Source: Pseudoalteromonas luteoviolacea NCIMB 1944 (lineage in GTDB: Bacteria; Pseudomonadota; Gammaproteobacteria; Enterobacterales; Alteromonadaceae). Taken from it: a stretch of 64,000 bases of DNA. Both the position numbers and the translations under genes were made by a program. Of this stretch, positions 17,530-26,660 are shown piece after piece. The notes under the pieces are model-generated. The model was not told the origin of the DNA. It searched no databases and saw nothing but the letters and a program-made list of their open reading frames with translations. The stretch lies in assembly GCF_001625565.1 (NCBI RefSeq), contig NZ_AUXS01000064.1, forward strand, positions 298,635 through 362,634, read 5' to 3'. Every line of letters begins with the position of its first letter. The first letter of the stretch is position 1.

Positions 17530-17543
17530 TTGGTACATACCAA
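17530..17543. promoter_or_regulatory. GntR-type operator copy 3 (TTGGTACATACCAA)
   Basis: A copy identical to operator 1 lies 27 bases before the transporter start. An extra half-site-like CGTACCAATT follows at 17551, so two repressor dimers may bind. Confidence 0.85.
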
Positions 17544-17570
17544 AAAAGGGCGTACCAATTAGAGTGTCTA

Positions 17571-18881
17571 ATGTTCGGTCACTTGGGCAAGCAAATTCGT
17601 ACCTATATAGATTCTAGTACAGTACTATTTTGTGTCTATACAATCATTGCTGCGTGCAGTACTTATGCCTTTATGTATGGGTTCAGAAAACCCGTTGCTG
17701 TGGGCTTATTTCAAAGCGTAACTTGGCTAGGTTTATCGCTAAAAACTCTTTATCTGACAGCTCAAATCTTGGGCTATGCACTGTCCAAGTTCATTGGCAT
17801 AAAAGTGATTTCTGAGCTACATAATCACGGTCGCGCCAAAGCCATCATTTTCTTAGTTTTAGTCGCTTGGATTGCACTGCTTGGGTTTGCTATTGCACCT
17901 GCGCCATGGAATGCATTGTTTATGGTGTTGAATGGCCTGCCTTTAGGCATGGTTTGGGGGATAATTTTTAGCTATTTAGAAGGTAGAAGAGTCACAGAAA
18001 TATTGGCAGCAGGGCTTTGCGCTAGTTTAATTATTGCGTCCGGTTTAGTAAAAAGCCTCGCTAGTATTCTTATTTTAGACTTCGGTATTACCGAGTTTTG
18101 GATGCCATTTGTTACTGCGACAGTGTTTTTACCATTGTTATGCATCACGGTATGGATGCTCGACCAAGTCCCTCCTCCCAACCAAGATGATATTGACGCG
18201 CGATCTGCCCGCGTGCCAATGACGAAAGCCGATCGTATAGCACTGCTAAAACTGCTGGGTTTTGGTCTTACGATGTTGATTGTCGGCTATATTCTATTAA
18301 CTATTTTACGTGATCTACGAGATAGTTTTGCCGCCGACGTGTTCAAAGCCACTGGCCTCGAAGGTTCGCCAGTGCTATTCACCATGACTGAGCTCCCGAT
18401 TGCACTAGTTGTCTTAGTGATTATCGCGCTTTTAAAGCTCATTAGATGTAATCACACCGCCATGATCATCAATCACTTACTGATTTTTATTGGCTTTACA
18501 ATTACACTGTTAAGCTCTATTGCATACCAATTTAGTAACCTAAACCCTGTCAGCTGGATGATATTAAATGGCATTGGTTTGTACTTAGCTTATGTACCTT
18601 TCACAACAACCTTGTTTGAGAGACTTATCGCAACATTTAATCGCCCCGCCAATGTGGGTTTCCTAACTTACTTAGCTGATTCATTTGGGTATTTAGGGAC
18701 CGTTGCAGTGATGATTTATCATGGTTTAAGCAGTAACCTCTCCGACTGGAATACTATTCTATGTGAATTGGGAATTGTAACCGGGGCAATAGGCGCGCTA
18801 TTAACGCTTATTTCATTAGGTTACTTTATATACAAAGAAAAATCGCTTAAACACTGTATGAAAATAGCACAACCCCATTAG
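17571..18881 (+). CDS. DUF5690-type major-facilitator transporter
   Basis: 436 residues with about 12 hydrophobic segments and no signal peptide. The YGFRKPVAVGLF stretch after the first helix and RDLRDSFAADVF near 250 are features I associate with the DUF5690 branch of the MFS superfamily. It lies 111 bases downstream of the GntR gene and is preceded by the same operator, so receptor, regulator and transporter form one regulon. The likely job is moving across the inner membrane the compound the receptor takes through the outer membrane. DUF5690 genes are, as I recall, often near phosphonate or organophosphate genes. With the nearby PhoD-like enzyme that suggests a phosphorus-containing ligand, but this is unproven. 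Confidence 0.85.
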   Translation: MFGHLGKQIRTYIDSSTVLFCVYTIIAACSTYAFMYGFRKPVAVGLFQSVTWLGLSLKTLYLTAQILGYALSKFIGIKVISELHNHGRAKAIIFLVLVAWIALLGFAIAPAPWNALFMVLNGLPLGMVWGIIFSYLEGRRVTEILAAGLCASLIIASGLVKSLASILILDFGITEFWMPFVTATVFLPLLCITVWMLDQVPPPNQDDIDARSARVPMTKADRIALLKLLGFGLTMLIVGYILLTILRDLRDSFAADVFKATGLEGSPVLFTMTELPIALVVLVIIALLKLIRCNHTAMIINHLLIFIGFTITLLSSIAYQFSNLNPVSWMILNGIGLYLAYVPFTTTLFERLIATFNRPANVGFLTYLADSFGYLGTVAVMIYHGLSSNLSDWNTILCELGIVTGAIGALLTLISLGYFIYKEKSLKHCMKIAQPH

Positions 18882-18924
18882 TCAGTGGACTTCATTTACC
18901 CTAAGACACTTTTTATTTAAAAAC

Positions 18925-18972
18925 AAAGTTGATAAGTTCAAACCAATAAATAGGTCGGGCTCATCAACTTTT
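18925..18972 (+). terminator. Possible terminator after the transporter gene
   Basis: Nine-base arms AAAGTTGAT and ATCAACTTT with a 29-base loop and short T tract, 44 bases after the stop codon. The long loop makes this weak. Confidence 0.35.
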
Positions 18973-19264
18973 CACTTGAAGACAGCTTATTTTCAAAATG
19001 AAAAAGTGGTTTTACAAAAACCTTTATTAATTAGCAACAAGAGCCATTAGCAATGCACTTTAAATATAATTTAAAAACAGTTTAAAGACAACATTACACA
19101 CCCTTTATAAAAACCAATTTTCGATATAAAAAAGTCAATCAACAAATACAATCAAAAATAAACCCCAAAAAAACCAACAAATTTAAAAAACACAGACCAT
19201 CAATTTAACCATCTCCATAAAGCAAGTTATAAAAACAGTATCATCTACAAAATAACCTCCAGAA
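18973..19264. other. AT-rich intergenic region, no gene seen
   Basis: Low-complexity A-rich sequence without a plausible frame; together with the hairpin before it, it makes a gap of about 380 bases. Confidence 0.5.
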
Positions 19265-19630
19265 TCACTCCAATACTGCGCTTGTTATTTTTGGATAACC
19301 GGAACTACACTCGCTCCCATGCAAATATAATGTGACTGGTTGTGAAGTGGTTTTAGCAGTCAATAAAACGCTTAGTGTAATATCGATACCAGTCTCAGAG
19401 GCTGGAATTATATACTTGGCTCTACTGTTACAAGAATTTGGACCAAGAAGTTGATTACCGGTAATAACTGTAACGGTTCCATTCGTATACGATTGAATAG
19501 AAACAACATTTGTACTTTTAACTTCAATTATGTGAGAGCTTACTCCTAGCTCAAGTCCGATTTCATCTGCCGCAAGCGTATTGAAGCCAGTACCTAAGAC
19601 TATAATTCCCAAAGCGTTTTTAATATTCAT
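19265..19630 (-). CDS. Small secreted protein, paralog of those at 39473 and 45188
   Basis: 121 residues from ATG 19630, chosen because TAGGA sits eight bases upstream and a signal peptide (MNIKNALGIIVLG..) begins there. The mature part is beta-rich, with a Cys in GPNSCNSRAKY, the segment LSVLLTAKTTSQPVTL and a final Cys in SECSSGYP. The order Cys, then S-V/M-LLTAK-T, then V-x-L, then G-x-x-C-x-x-G/Y recurs in two other small secreted proteins of this window. The two cysteines may pair. It resembles the small exported DUF5992-like proteins of Pseudoalteromonas as I recall them, but the name is uncertain and no function is known. Confidence 0.65.
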   Translation of the reverse strand: MNIKNALGIIVLGTGFNTLAADEIGLELGVSSHIIEVKSTNVVSIQSYTNGTVTVITGNQLLGPNSCNSRAKYIIPASETGIDITLSVLLTAKTTSQPVTLYLHGSECSSGYPKITSAVLE

Positions 19631-20091
19631 GTCCATATTCCTAATTGTGCCTAGCACCCATAATGATGGGATGTGCTAACATATTGAGCTACTTTGTTCT
19701 CGATTTAACTGCTATGTTACAAATAGAATCCACCTGTCTCATTTTAGAAACAGCCTTCAAATAACACTCACCTGATTAAATTAATCCATTCTAAAACCTG
19801 ATCCAACCACAGTCACATTTAAAACCTTCACAAAAATACCAAAGGAAGACAAGGCAGAACATCAAACCCTTTAAAAAGGTGATTACAATGAGAATATACT
19901 AAAAAACCCAGAAAGGAAAACAACAAAAAACCAGCAAAAACAATTAATTTAATAAAATCCAAAACACCAAACTAGAGCCATTAAAAAACAAAAACTTAAA
20001 AACAATTTAAGCCAAAAAATTAATGAATTAATACAATTAACCCCATAAAAATGCGGAATGCATACACACACCGCATTATGAGTATGAGTGG
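19631..20091. other. AT-rich intergenic region, no gene seen
   Basis: Long A-rich runs around 19860-20060 with no acceptable frame; probably leader and promoter sequence. Confidence 0.5.
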
Positions 20092-20949
20092 TTAATTTAC
20101 TTTAAAGTAAAGGGGAGGATTAAATGAATTAAGTGCGAGAGCCTCAATAATTTGCCCTTTTTTAAGATTTCTATTTGCTGTCGAGAGCCAAGACTGTACG
20201 GTACCATTCATCTTTACTGCGACAGCAACGTCATTACCCAAAGTGCCAACATCTGTACATAATTTAACTTGCAGTCCCTCGTCTTCTCCTTGCCAAGTAC
20301 ACTGCAGTAAAACCTCTTCAACCCCGTCCACAATCCGTTTTTTAGGGTAAGGTCTAAAATAAATAGGATCTGTATCACACGCAGTTGAAGGCGGCGCTTC
20401 AACCACCGCATTCCCGTCACCAAACAAGTCTAGCGCACTACTATTAAAGTACATTGCACACTGGTTGGAACCACTGGCTTGTATTTTCGTGGCTACCGGG
20501 TGGTTGACTAATTGGCCTTTGATATCTTTGCAATACAAACGATGAAAGTTGCTTTCCCCTTTTTCCCAGCTGCAATCTAAGAGTGTTTCCTCTATGCCAT
20601 CAACAACCTGTGTTTGGGGTGCCGGTTGAAAGGTAGCTGAATAACTATAACAAGCTGATTTAGATCCAGAAACCTGAACACTACCCTTCAATTCCGTTCG
20701 ATAACCGTCATACCAACTTATAGTACAAAGACTATGACTGGGTATATTCACTCGATTTGCGATTAGTATATCTGGTTTACTTGCATCAACTGGATTGCTG
20801 CAAAGTTGGCTTTCCCATGTGCCCAATTCATTTTGATTATCAAGCTGCCAGTAGCAAGATAACGGAGCACTCTGAGCAAATGCAGATCCAGAACAAGCGC
20901 CAATTATCCATGCTGATAGTTTTAAAAAACGGCTTAAGTTAATTTTCAT
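20092..20949 (-). CDS. Secreted protein with three cysteine-containing repeats
   Basis: 285 residues with a signal peptide ending near AFA and AAGGAC before the ATG. The mature part has three units of roughly 85 residues opening LSCYWQL, LLDCSWEKG and LLQCTWQG. Each continues to a second Cys (QLCSN, LYCKD, KLCTD) and ends in a run such as SYSATFQPAP or IYFRPYPKK, linked by VVDGIEE/IVDGVEE connectors. The third unit is shortened. The cysteine pairs suggest one disulfide per unit. I do not recognise the family; a cell-surface or extracellular binding protein is the mildest guess. It is monocistronic, with AT-rich flanks. Confidence 0.7.
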   Translation of the reverse strand: MKINLSRFLKLSAWIIGACSGSAFAQSAPLSCYWQLDNQNELGTWESQLCSNPVDASKPDILIANRVNIPSHSLCTISWYDGYRTELKGSVQVSGSKSACYSYSATFQPAPQTQVVDGIEETLLDCSWEKGESNFHRLYCKDIKGQLVNHPVATKIQASGSNQCAMYFNSSALDLFGDGNAVVEAPPSTACDTDPIYFRPYPKKRIVDGVEEVLLQCTWQGEDEGLQVKLCTDVGTLGNDVAVAVKMNGTVQSWLSTANRNLKKGQIIEALALNSFNPPLYFKVN

Positions 20950-21491
20950 TCTAATTGTCCTTTTCGATGAAGTTTATTTTATGTTTAGTGCGTTTAATGG
21001 AAAGCATGCTAACAACGGAAAACTTGGATAGATAGAAGCTATAACAGTTACTTACAATCAATAACGTGACACTACAGACGGCAAACTTCTTTTACTAAAT
21101 AAAGAGCTCTAAATACCTATTATTCATAATTTATACAGGTTGGTGGTGGGGTTATGTAACTAGAACCATTACAACTGAAACCAATTAGAGAGTTTATTTA
21201 AAAACTCAGGGATGAATCTTGCCTCCAAACTTATATATCAGCTATCTAGAAGTTTTTTACAATAAGACAAAATGTTTTGTGAAGCTTGTCCCTTTGCTCT
21301 GCGCTATTGCTTGAAGGCGCTCAAACTTTTCCAATTGCCGTCTATGGACAAGCCTACCCCCACTCATGGGGCAATCTCAAAATATCACCAGAGACAACTC
21401 TTGGCACCAAACGTTTAAGCACTATCTAACTAACAGGGAGTTAGCGTAAACCCAACCCCCTGAATTGACTCCACACCAGCAAATGAAGCAA
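20950..21491. other. Intergenic region, no gene seen
   Basis: About 540 bases between two minus-strand genes. No gene, repeat or strong terminator was found beyond short A/T-rich stretches. Confidence 0.5.
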
Positions 21492-23171
21492 TTAACCAAT
21501 GTCGACCCTACTCCCTTTGGCTTTTCGAGAATCAAATAAAGCTTTAAGGTTGAACAGCGCTTGTTCACCCGCGCGCTCACCATTTTCATGTAGCCGTGCT
21601 TTTTGAGCCTCAGTTAAATCAAAATCTAATGTACCACATTGCTTGTCTTCTACAGGCTTTTCTAGCAATGCGTCTAGCTTATTTTGCAGTTCATTTATTG
21701 ATTGCTCTATTGCATCGATATGTTGGTTAAAAAGGGGCGCATCACTATCACCCTGCGATAGCGCGTTAAACTTATTAATAAGCTGATTTTTTACGGAATC
21801 AAGAACTGCTATGTCTTTATCCAATTCGGCCTTTTGTTCAGCAAGTTTAATACGTTTTTGCTGAACTACTTCAGGATCGTCAATCTGCATTGTTAAACTT
21901 ATGTCATTCACAACCAGCTTGTTGCGTAGATAGTGCTCCATAAACTTATCGTGTGCATCGGTTAAGGTATTCACATGGGCCAGTATAAAAGGCAATATAC
22001 GTTGACTCCTTGCAACCAAGTGAGATTCCTCTCCCAGCTTGAAACCACAAATTGGAATATCATCATTGTCATCAATGAAAGACGCCACGGGGAAATTAGA
22101 TAACATACCTCCGTCGACTAACTGGTGTAGTTCATTTGTCTGTGGGTTTTCTAGTAAAACCGTTTGAAAAACAAGAGGAATACTCATACTTGCTCGTATC
22201 GCTTCAGCCACAGAAAAGTCCATGTAATAGTGCTCTTTTTCAGGATTATCCTGATAGCCATAGTCCAACAAGTCTTCAGGAAAACGAACTAGACGGTTAG
22301 CAGAGATATCCGCTGCCATCACGTGCAACTCTAGCGGCAGCTCACCAAAGGTAACTGGATTATTTAAGTCCTTGTCTTCTTTTGTACGCAGTTTATTCTG
22401 TAAGAGTGTTTCCATCTCGTGAATAAATGCCTTACCTTCAAACAAGCCACCGTGATAATACAAGCTTAAAAATGAAGACAACAAGTTGTCTTCGTTCCCT
22501 TCGTTTTCTAACTTCTCAAGAATAAATTCAGGTAGGTCTTTTTTCCTGAGCAACCCCAAAATTAACTCGCGTAATGCAACTCGTACAGCCTTTTCTCCTG
22601 GACCTCCTTGGCTGTCAAAATAACCAGTTCCTTTAAAGAACAACAACATATGAATATTTTCGGTCAATGCTTCTTCATCGATATCAAATTGGCCTTGGAC
22701 CGTTTTGGCTATTTGATTGGCTATGATTTTGGTAAACCAATATGTTTTCATATTCACTTCAATCGGCAGGTCGATTGCTGACTGTTGGTGCTCTCTTAGC
22801 TCATTGAATATCGCATGGTACTTTTTCTTGAATGCAATCTCCTCTTCAGAGCACAGCATCAAAGGATCGACTTTAAGTAGCAGCTGAGTACCTAGATCTA
22901 CATCTAAACAATCTATCCAACGTGTCACGCCTTGTTGAACATCCCCCAACTTCGCAATGTCCATGAGCTTTATCATGTCCAGATTGCCAACCACATCCTT
23001 AAGCTCATTTCCAGTGTAACCAGCAGCAAGGAGTCCAGCAGTAATCGCGCCTGCCGATGTGCCAGCAACCCCTGCCCAATCATATTCAGAGTCTATTGCC
23101 TGTACCGCGCCAGAAAAAGCAGCTCCTTTTGCGCCACCACCATTAAATACGCCATATACCTTGTCTCTCAT
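21492..23171 (-). CDS. Patatin-like phospholipase
   Basis: 559 residues from ATG 23171; GGAGAG lies seven bases upstream and an in-frame ATG five codons earlier lacks a site. The patatin motifs are complete: oxyanion loop NGGGAKG (10-16), nucleophile Ser39 in GTSAG and the catalytic Asp in DGGMLSNFP. Together they form the Ser-Asp dyad that removes acyl chains from phospholipids. There is no signal peptide. A charged helical segment after about residue 420 (KLAEQKAELDKDIAVLDSV and on to QNKLDALLEK) looks like a coiled coil, making the protein longer than simple patatins. It may act on host or prey membranes if exported, or in lipid turnover. No immunity-like or secretion gene is adjacent. Confidence 0.9.
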   Translation of the reverse strand: MRDKVYGVFNGGGAKGAAFSGAVQAIDSEYDWAGVAGTSAGAITAGLLAAGYTGNELKDVVGNLDMIKLMDIAKLGDVQQGVTRWIDCLDVDLGTQLLLKVDPLMLCSEEEIAFKKKYHAIFNELREHQQSAIDLPIEVNMKTYWFTKIIANQIAKTVQGQFDIDEEALTENIHMLLFFKGTGYFDSQGGPGEKAVRVALRELILGLLRKKDLPEFILEKLENEGNEDNLLSSFLSLYYHGGLFEGKAFIHEMETLLQNKLRTKEDKDLNNPVTFGELPLELHVMAADISANRLVRFPEDLLDYGYQDNPEKEHYYMDFSVAEAIRASMSIPLVFQTVLLENPQTNELHQLVDGGMLSNFPVASFIDDNDDIPICGFKLGEESHLVARSQRILPFILAHVNTLTDAHDKFMEHYLRNKLVVNDISLTMQIDDPEVVQQKRIKLAEQKAELDKDIAVLDSVKNQLINKFNALSQGDSDAPLFNQHIDAIEQSINELQNKLDALLEKPVEDKQCGTLDFDLTEAQKARLHENGERAGEQALFNLKALFDSRKAKGSRVDIG

Positions 23172-24061
23172 ATCTCTTCTCTCCATATTTCAATGAAGTA
23201 CGCAAGAAAGCGCTGATAGCCGATGGCTATTCTCATCCACCTTCACAAGCGCACTGTTGAGTGTGATTTGATCACCACAGCTGTATTTCCACATAATCTA
23301 GAAATTAGCACTCGGTAAAATGGCTCGGTATTACGGTGTATTACATCGTTTTGGCCGTGAACTCAGTGTGAGGGGGGACGCCTATTTACTTAATTTTATT
23401 TCATCTTAGCAATAGGTGTTTGATGACAGAGCATCGTTGCAGGCTGGTTTTTCTGAGCACTAAATAAATATCAAAAGTGATAGATACTGGCAAAGATTAT
23501 TATTGTTTTTTAACGGATGAAAAATACATAAGTGCGGTCACTTTTATTTAGGAGTCCAAGTTAGGCGTGTATTTTCGAACAAAATTTAAGTCTACAGTTC
23601 GTACAACAGGTAAACGATTTACCCAACCGGCCCTATTGCAAGGCTTGGTGGCTGAGTTCCACAGTCTAACGAGCTATTCAGCTACCCTTTTTAAAGTATC
23701 TGTATCACTTAGCTAACTGGCAACTTGACTAAAATTGCTTAAGAAAGTACTTGCGTAAAAGAGTAGCAAACACGAACTTTCAATATTTACTAAACATTCT
23801 ATACGTTCTAATTATTATATTGACAAGCAGATCCTGAATGGAATATATTACCGCGGTGAGCGACTTTCTATGATCTGTATCAATCCTAAGTAAAGGAAAA
23901 TAAGATCTACATGAAATTGTCAAAGTTCTCAGTTTTAGCATCCTTCGAGATGTGGAGCCGTAAGAGTTCCACATAATCAGGCCTAACTGGATACTAAAAA
24001 GCAGCCCTGTGGCATCGCTCCTCATTGTAGAAATTGAAAAGTAATAGCATGGAGATATGCG
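23172..24061. other. Long intergenic region, no convincing gene
   Basis: Nearly 0.9 kb. A minus-strand frame at 23780-24070 overlaps the small gene at 24062, has no ribosome site or recognisable composition, and is not accepted. The region carries the upstream sequence of the 46-residue protein gene. Confidence 0.45.
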
Positions 24062-24202
24062 ATGGAGCATTGGTCAGATTCTTTCCCTTATATTTTTATG
24101 GCAGTCAAAGTCATCGCACTTGGCATAGCAGGTTTTTTCGCCGTTAAGTGGCACTTTGACCAAGACAAAAAATTGAAAGAAAAAGAGTCAAAAGAAAGCT
24201 AA
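24062..24202 (+). CDS. Small single-pass membrane protein, 46 residues
   Basis: ATG 24062 is preceded by GGAG at seven-base spacing and the frame ends at TAA 24200-24202. The peptide starts MEHWSDSFPYIF, has one hydrophobic helix (about 11-29, VKVIALGIAGFFAV) and ends in a strongly charged tail rich in Lys and Glu. The layout (short periplasmic head, one helix, charged cytoplasmic tail) is typical of small accessory membrane proteins. The function is unknown and no partner is evident. Confidence 0.6.
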   Translation: MEHWSDSFPYIFMAVKVIALGIAGFFAVKWHFDQDKKLKEKESKES

Positions 24203-24334
24203 AACCAGAACCCAATTAGGAAGGCACTTTCTCAAGCTCTTTAAAGCGTGGGCATGTTCAATTTGGATTAGGTGTCTCCCAATTCTTTGTAAAAGATAGC
24301 AAAAAAGCTTCCAACTCAAAAACTTAGAATCGAA

Positions 24335-24730
24335 CTATTGTTGTTGCCATATTTCTAACGTGTCGACGATATCCCCACTGGCAAAGGCGCTATCAAAATT
24401 TTCCAAAGTAAATTCAGGCAAAAAGTGCTGTAACTCAGACATGACCTGCCATACATCTTTTGCACGCCCGTCAATTACTAGCTTATTGCCTTGGCTATCC
24501 ACCAACTCCCAAATAGCAACAAACCCAACAATTGCATGATAGTGGTAACTTATTTTAGTTAACTCTGATATTTCTAGACATTCAACGACAAATTGATGTT
24601 TTTTGCAAAACCTGCCGTTTTTAATAAATACCTTTTCCCGTTGATATATCCATGCAGCCCACACAATTAGAATTATGGCAGCCGCTATAAAAATCCAGCT
24701 CACAATTAAATCAATCAATGATCCACCCAT
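24335..24730 (-). CDS. Membrane-anchored protein of unknown function
   Basis: 131 residues from ATG 24730; the in-frame TTG one codon earlier is less likely. One strong N-terminal helix (about 8-27, IVSWIFIAAAIILIVWAAW) is followed by a soluble domain containing FCKKHQFVVECLEI and WELVDSQGNKLVIDG, predicted as an alpha/beta cytoplasmic domain. There is no clear ribosome site. It is convergent with the 46-residue gene and divergent from the Fur-controlled esterase, whose operator lies about 160 bases upstream. The family is not recognised. Confidence 0.6.
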   Translation of the reverse strand: MGGSLIDLIVSWIFIAAAIILIVWAAWIYQREKVFIKNGRFCKKHQFVVECLEISELTKISYHYHAIVGFVAIWELVDSQGNKLVIDGRAKDVWQVMSELQHFLPEFTLENFDSAFASGDIVDTLEIWQQQ

Positions 24731-24895
24731 CAACTTTGTAAATTCTCAGACAGCAAGCAAAGCTTTCAGTGTGTTCTCACAACTGTCAATGTCACTATTA
24801 AATACAATCTACACAGCCTAAATCAATAAATTTACGAATAACGACGTCGCACTCTTGAGTTTCGATTGTGAATACAAGACAATCCGACACTCAAT

Positions 24896-24910
24896 TGATA
24901 ATAATTATCA
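24896..24910. promoter_or_regulatory. Fur box, perfect 7-1-7 repeat
   Basis: TGATAATAATTATCA matches the Fur 7-1-7 consensus TGATAATnATTATCA exactly and sits in a longer 23-base palindrome (24892-24914), 27 bases before the esterase start. Iron repression of that gene is the expected consequence. Confidence 0.85.
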
Positions 24911-24936
24911 ATTGCATAACCGTTGAAAGGAGATAA

Positions 24937-26601
24937 ATGGGAATGTCGAAAATATCTAACTTAATTAGTCGTACTTGGCCTTTGCTAGGGTTAGCCTGCC
25001 TCAATGGGTTTTCAATTCACGCGTTTGCGGCTCAAACAGGTGTTCAAATAAGCGCTGAAGAACGCGCTTGTATGTCACTACGCTTTGATGATTTTGCCAA
25101 ATTGGAACGCGGAGAAGCAGCAACCAATGTCATTGAGTCACGCTTTGTGAAAGGGTATGAAATGAGCCCGAGCGAGTCCGAATGGGCATATAAACACAGC
25201 CGACTTATGGGCGCGCCAATTCCTAAGTTTCATAAAACGCTACCAGATCATTGTCTTGTGCGCGGTTATGTTACGCCAACAATTCGCTTTGAGCTTCGCT
25301 TACCAGCACGTGAGCTTTGGAATCAAAAATATTTACTCAATGCCTGTATGGGCTTTTGTGGTGATGTCAGCCCCTACCCGCCAATGGCAGGCATAGTTAG
25401 ACATTACGCCACAATGAGCCACGATGGTGGCCACACTGCATACGGCTTTGATGGTAAATGGGCAAGAAATAATGAACAGCTCAAAATTGACTTTGCTTAT
25501 CGCGCCAACCATGTTGTTGCAGTTGCCGCCAAGGCCATCATCGAAAAATACTACCACACGCAGCCCCAGTATTCGTTTATAACCGGATGTTCAAAAGGGG
25601 GTCATGCAGGTGTTATGGCAGCAAAGCGCTACCCCAATGACTTTGATGGCGTCATAGCAAGAGGCCCAACGATAAACTATACCGACGTTAACCTGATTAA
25701 CTGCATGGATAATGCCCGCGCTATTTTAGATCACAAAGACAGACCCATTCTATCTCCACAGGACATTCCTATGATAGCCAATGCAGTTATGGCTGCCTGT
25801 GATGGCAAAGATGGGCTCGAGGACGGGATTATCAGTGACCCCAGATTATGCGATTTTAATCCTCAGACACTGGCTTGCCCGCACGGGCAAGTAAATGGGT
25901 GTTTATCCCAGCAACAAGTGGAGGCAGTAAAAGCCTTGTATGCGCCATCTAAAAACGCACAAGGGGATGTCATTTATGGTGGATTACCTTACGGCTCTGA
26001 ACCCGAATGGATGGGATGGGTTGCCCCGCAATTGTCGCAGCTTATGCCTTTTCACTACTATGCTGCAACTGAATATTTAAAGTATATTGCCTATCCTGAA
26101 GCGCTTGATGTCGACTACAACTGGCGAGACTTTTCATATCAAGATGAAACAGAAAGTCTTTTCCACGTCAGTAAATTGATGGATGCAGACGATCCTGACT
26201 TACGTGCATTCAAAGACCGTGGCGGAAAAATGCTCGTGTTACACGGTTGGTCAGACGCTGCTATCCCAGCCTATGCAACGATTGATTGGTACGAAGAAGT
26301 TGATGAGTTTATGCAAAGCCACAATCAAGAAGTCCGTGATTTTGCCCGGCTATTCTTATTACCCGGCGTACTCCACTGCGGTGTCGATGGCCCAGGTAAC
26401 GCCACTTTTGATGCCATCAATGCTTTGGAGTCTTGGATAATTGGCGGTGTAGCGCCAGATAGCTTACTGACACAAAAAGAAAATTCACAAGGTAGTGTGT
26501 TCAAAGAGCAGCCAGCCTACCCCTACCCATTACAAGCAATATATAATGGGAAGGGAGATCCAAATAAAGCGACCAGCTATCGACCGGGTTTCTTAAAATA
26601 A
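24937..26601 (+). CDS. Tannase/feruloyl-esterase family enzyme, exported, Fur-controlled
   Basis: 554 residues with AGGAG before ATG 24937 and a signal peptide ending near FAA. The tannase-family CS-D-HC arrangement is present: nucleophile Ser in TGCSKGGHAG (about 217-226) next to its Cys, Asp in HGWSDAAIP, and His in GVLHCG, whose Cys would pair with the first one. A Cys-rich lid region lies between (CDGKDGLEDG and further), including the D/G calcium-like loop. The family cleaves gallate, ferulate or other aromatic esters. A perfect Fur box in the promoter implies induction under iron limitation, unusual for a plant-polyphenol enzyme. It may release iron from catechol or gallate complexes; that is inference. 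Confidence 0.9.
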   Translation: MGMSKISNLISRTWPLLGLACLNGFSIHAFAAQTGVQISAEERACMSLRFDDFAKLERGEAATNVIESRFVKGYEMSPSESEWAYKHSRLMGAPIPKFHKTLPDHCLVRGYVTPTIRFELRLPARELWNQKYLLNACMGFCGDVSPYPPMAGIVRHYATMSHDGGHTAYGFDGKWARNNEQLKIDFAYRANHVVAVAAKAIIEKYYHTQPQYSFITGCSKGGHAGVMAAKRYPNDFDGVIARGPTINYTDVNLINCMDNARAILDHKDRPILSPQDIPMIANAVMAACDGKDGLEDGIISDPRLCDFNPQTLACPHGQVNGCLSQQQVEAVKALYAPSKNAQGDVIYGGLPYGSEPEWMGWVAPQLSQLMPFHYYAATEYLKYIAYPEALDVDYNWRDFSYQDETESLFHVSKLMDADDPDLRAFKDRGGKMLVLHGWSDAAIPAYATIDWYEEVDEFMQSHNQEVRDFARLFLLPGVLHCGVDGPGNATFDAINALESWIIGGVAPDSLLTQKENSQGSVFKEQPAYPYPLQAIYNGKGDPNKATSYRPGFLK

Positions 26602-26616
26602 TCGATTAAATAACAG

Positions 26617-26647
26617 ATAACGACGCAGGTGCGTCGTTATTTGTTAT
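26617..26647. terminator. Bidirectional terminator between convergent genes
   Basis: Ten-base perfect arms ATAACGACGC and GCGTCGTTAT with a four-base loop, followed by TTGTT on the plus strand and T-rich sequence on the minus strand. Confidence 0.85.
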
Positions 26648-26660
26648 TACTTGTAAGTCG

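Noticed and set aside
23780..24070. Minus-strand 96-codon frame
   Set aside because: No ribosome site, no recognisable composition, and it overlaps the start of the better-supported 46-residue gene.
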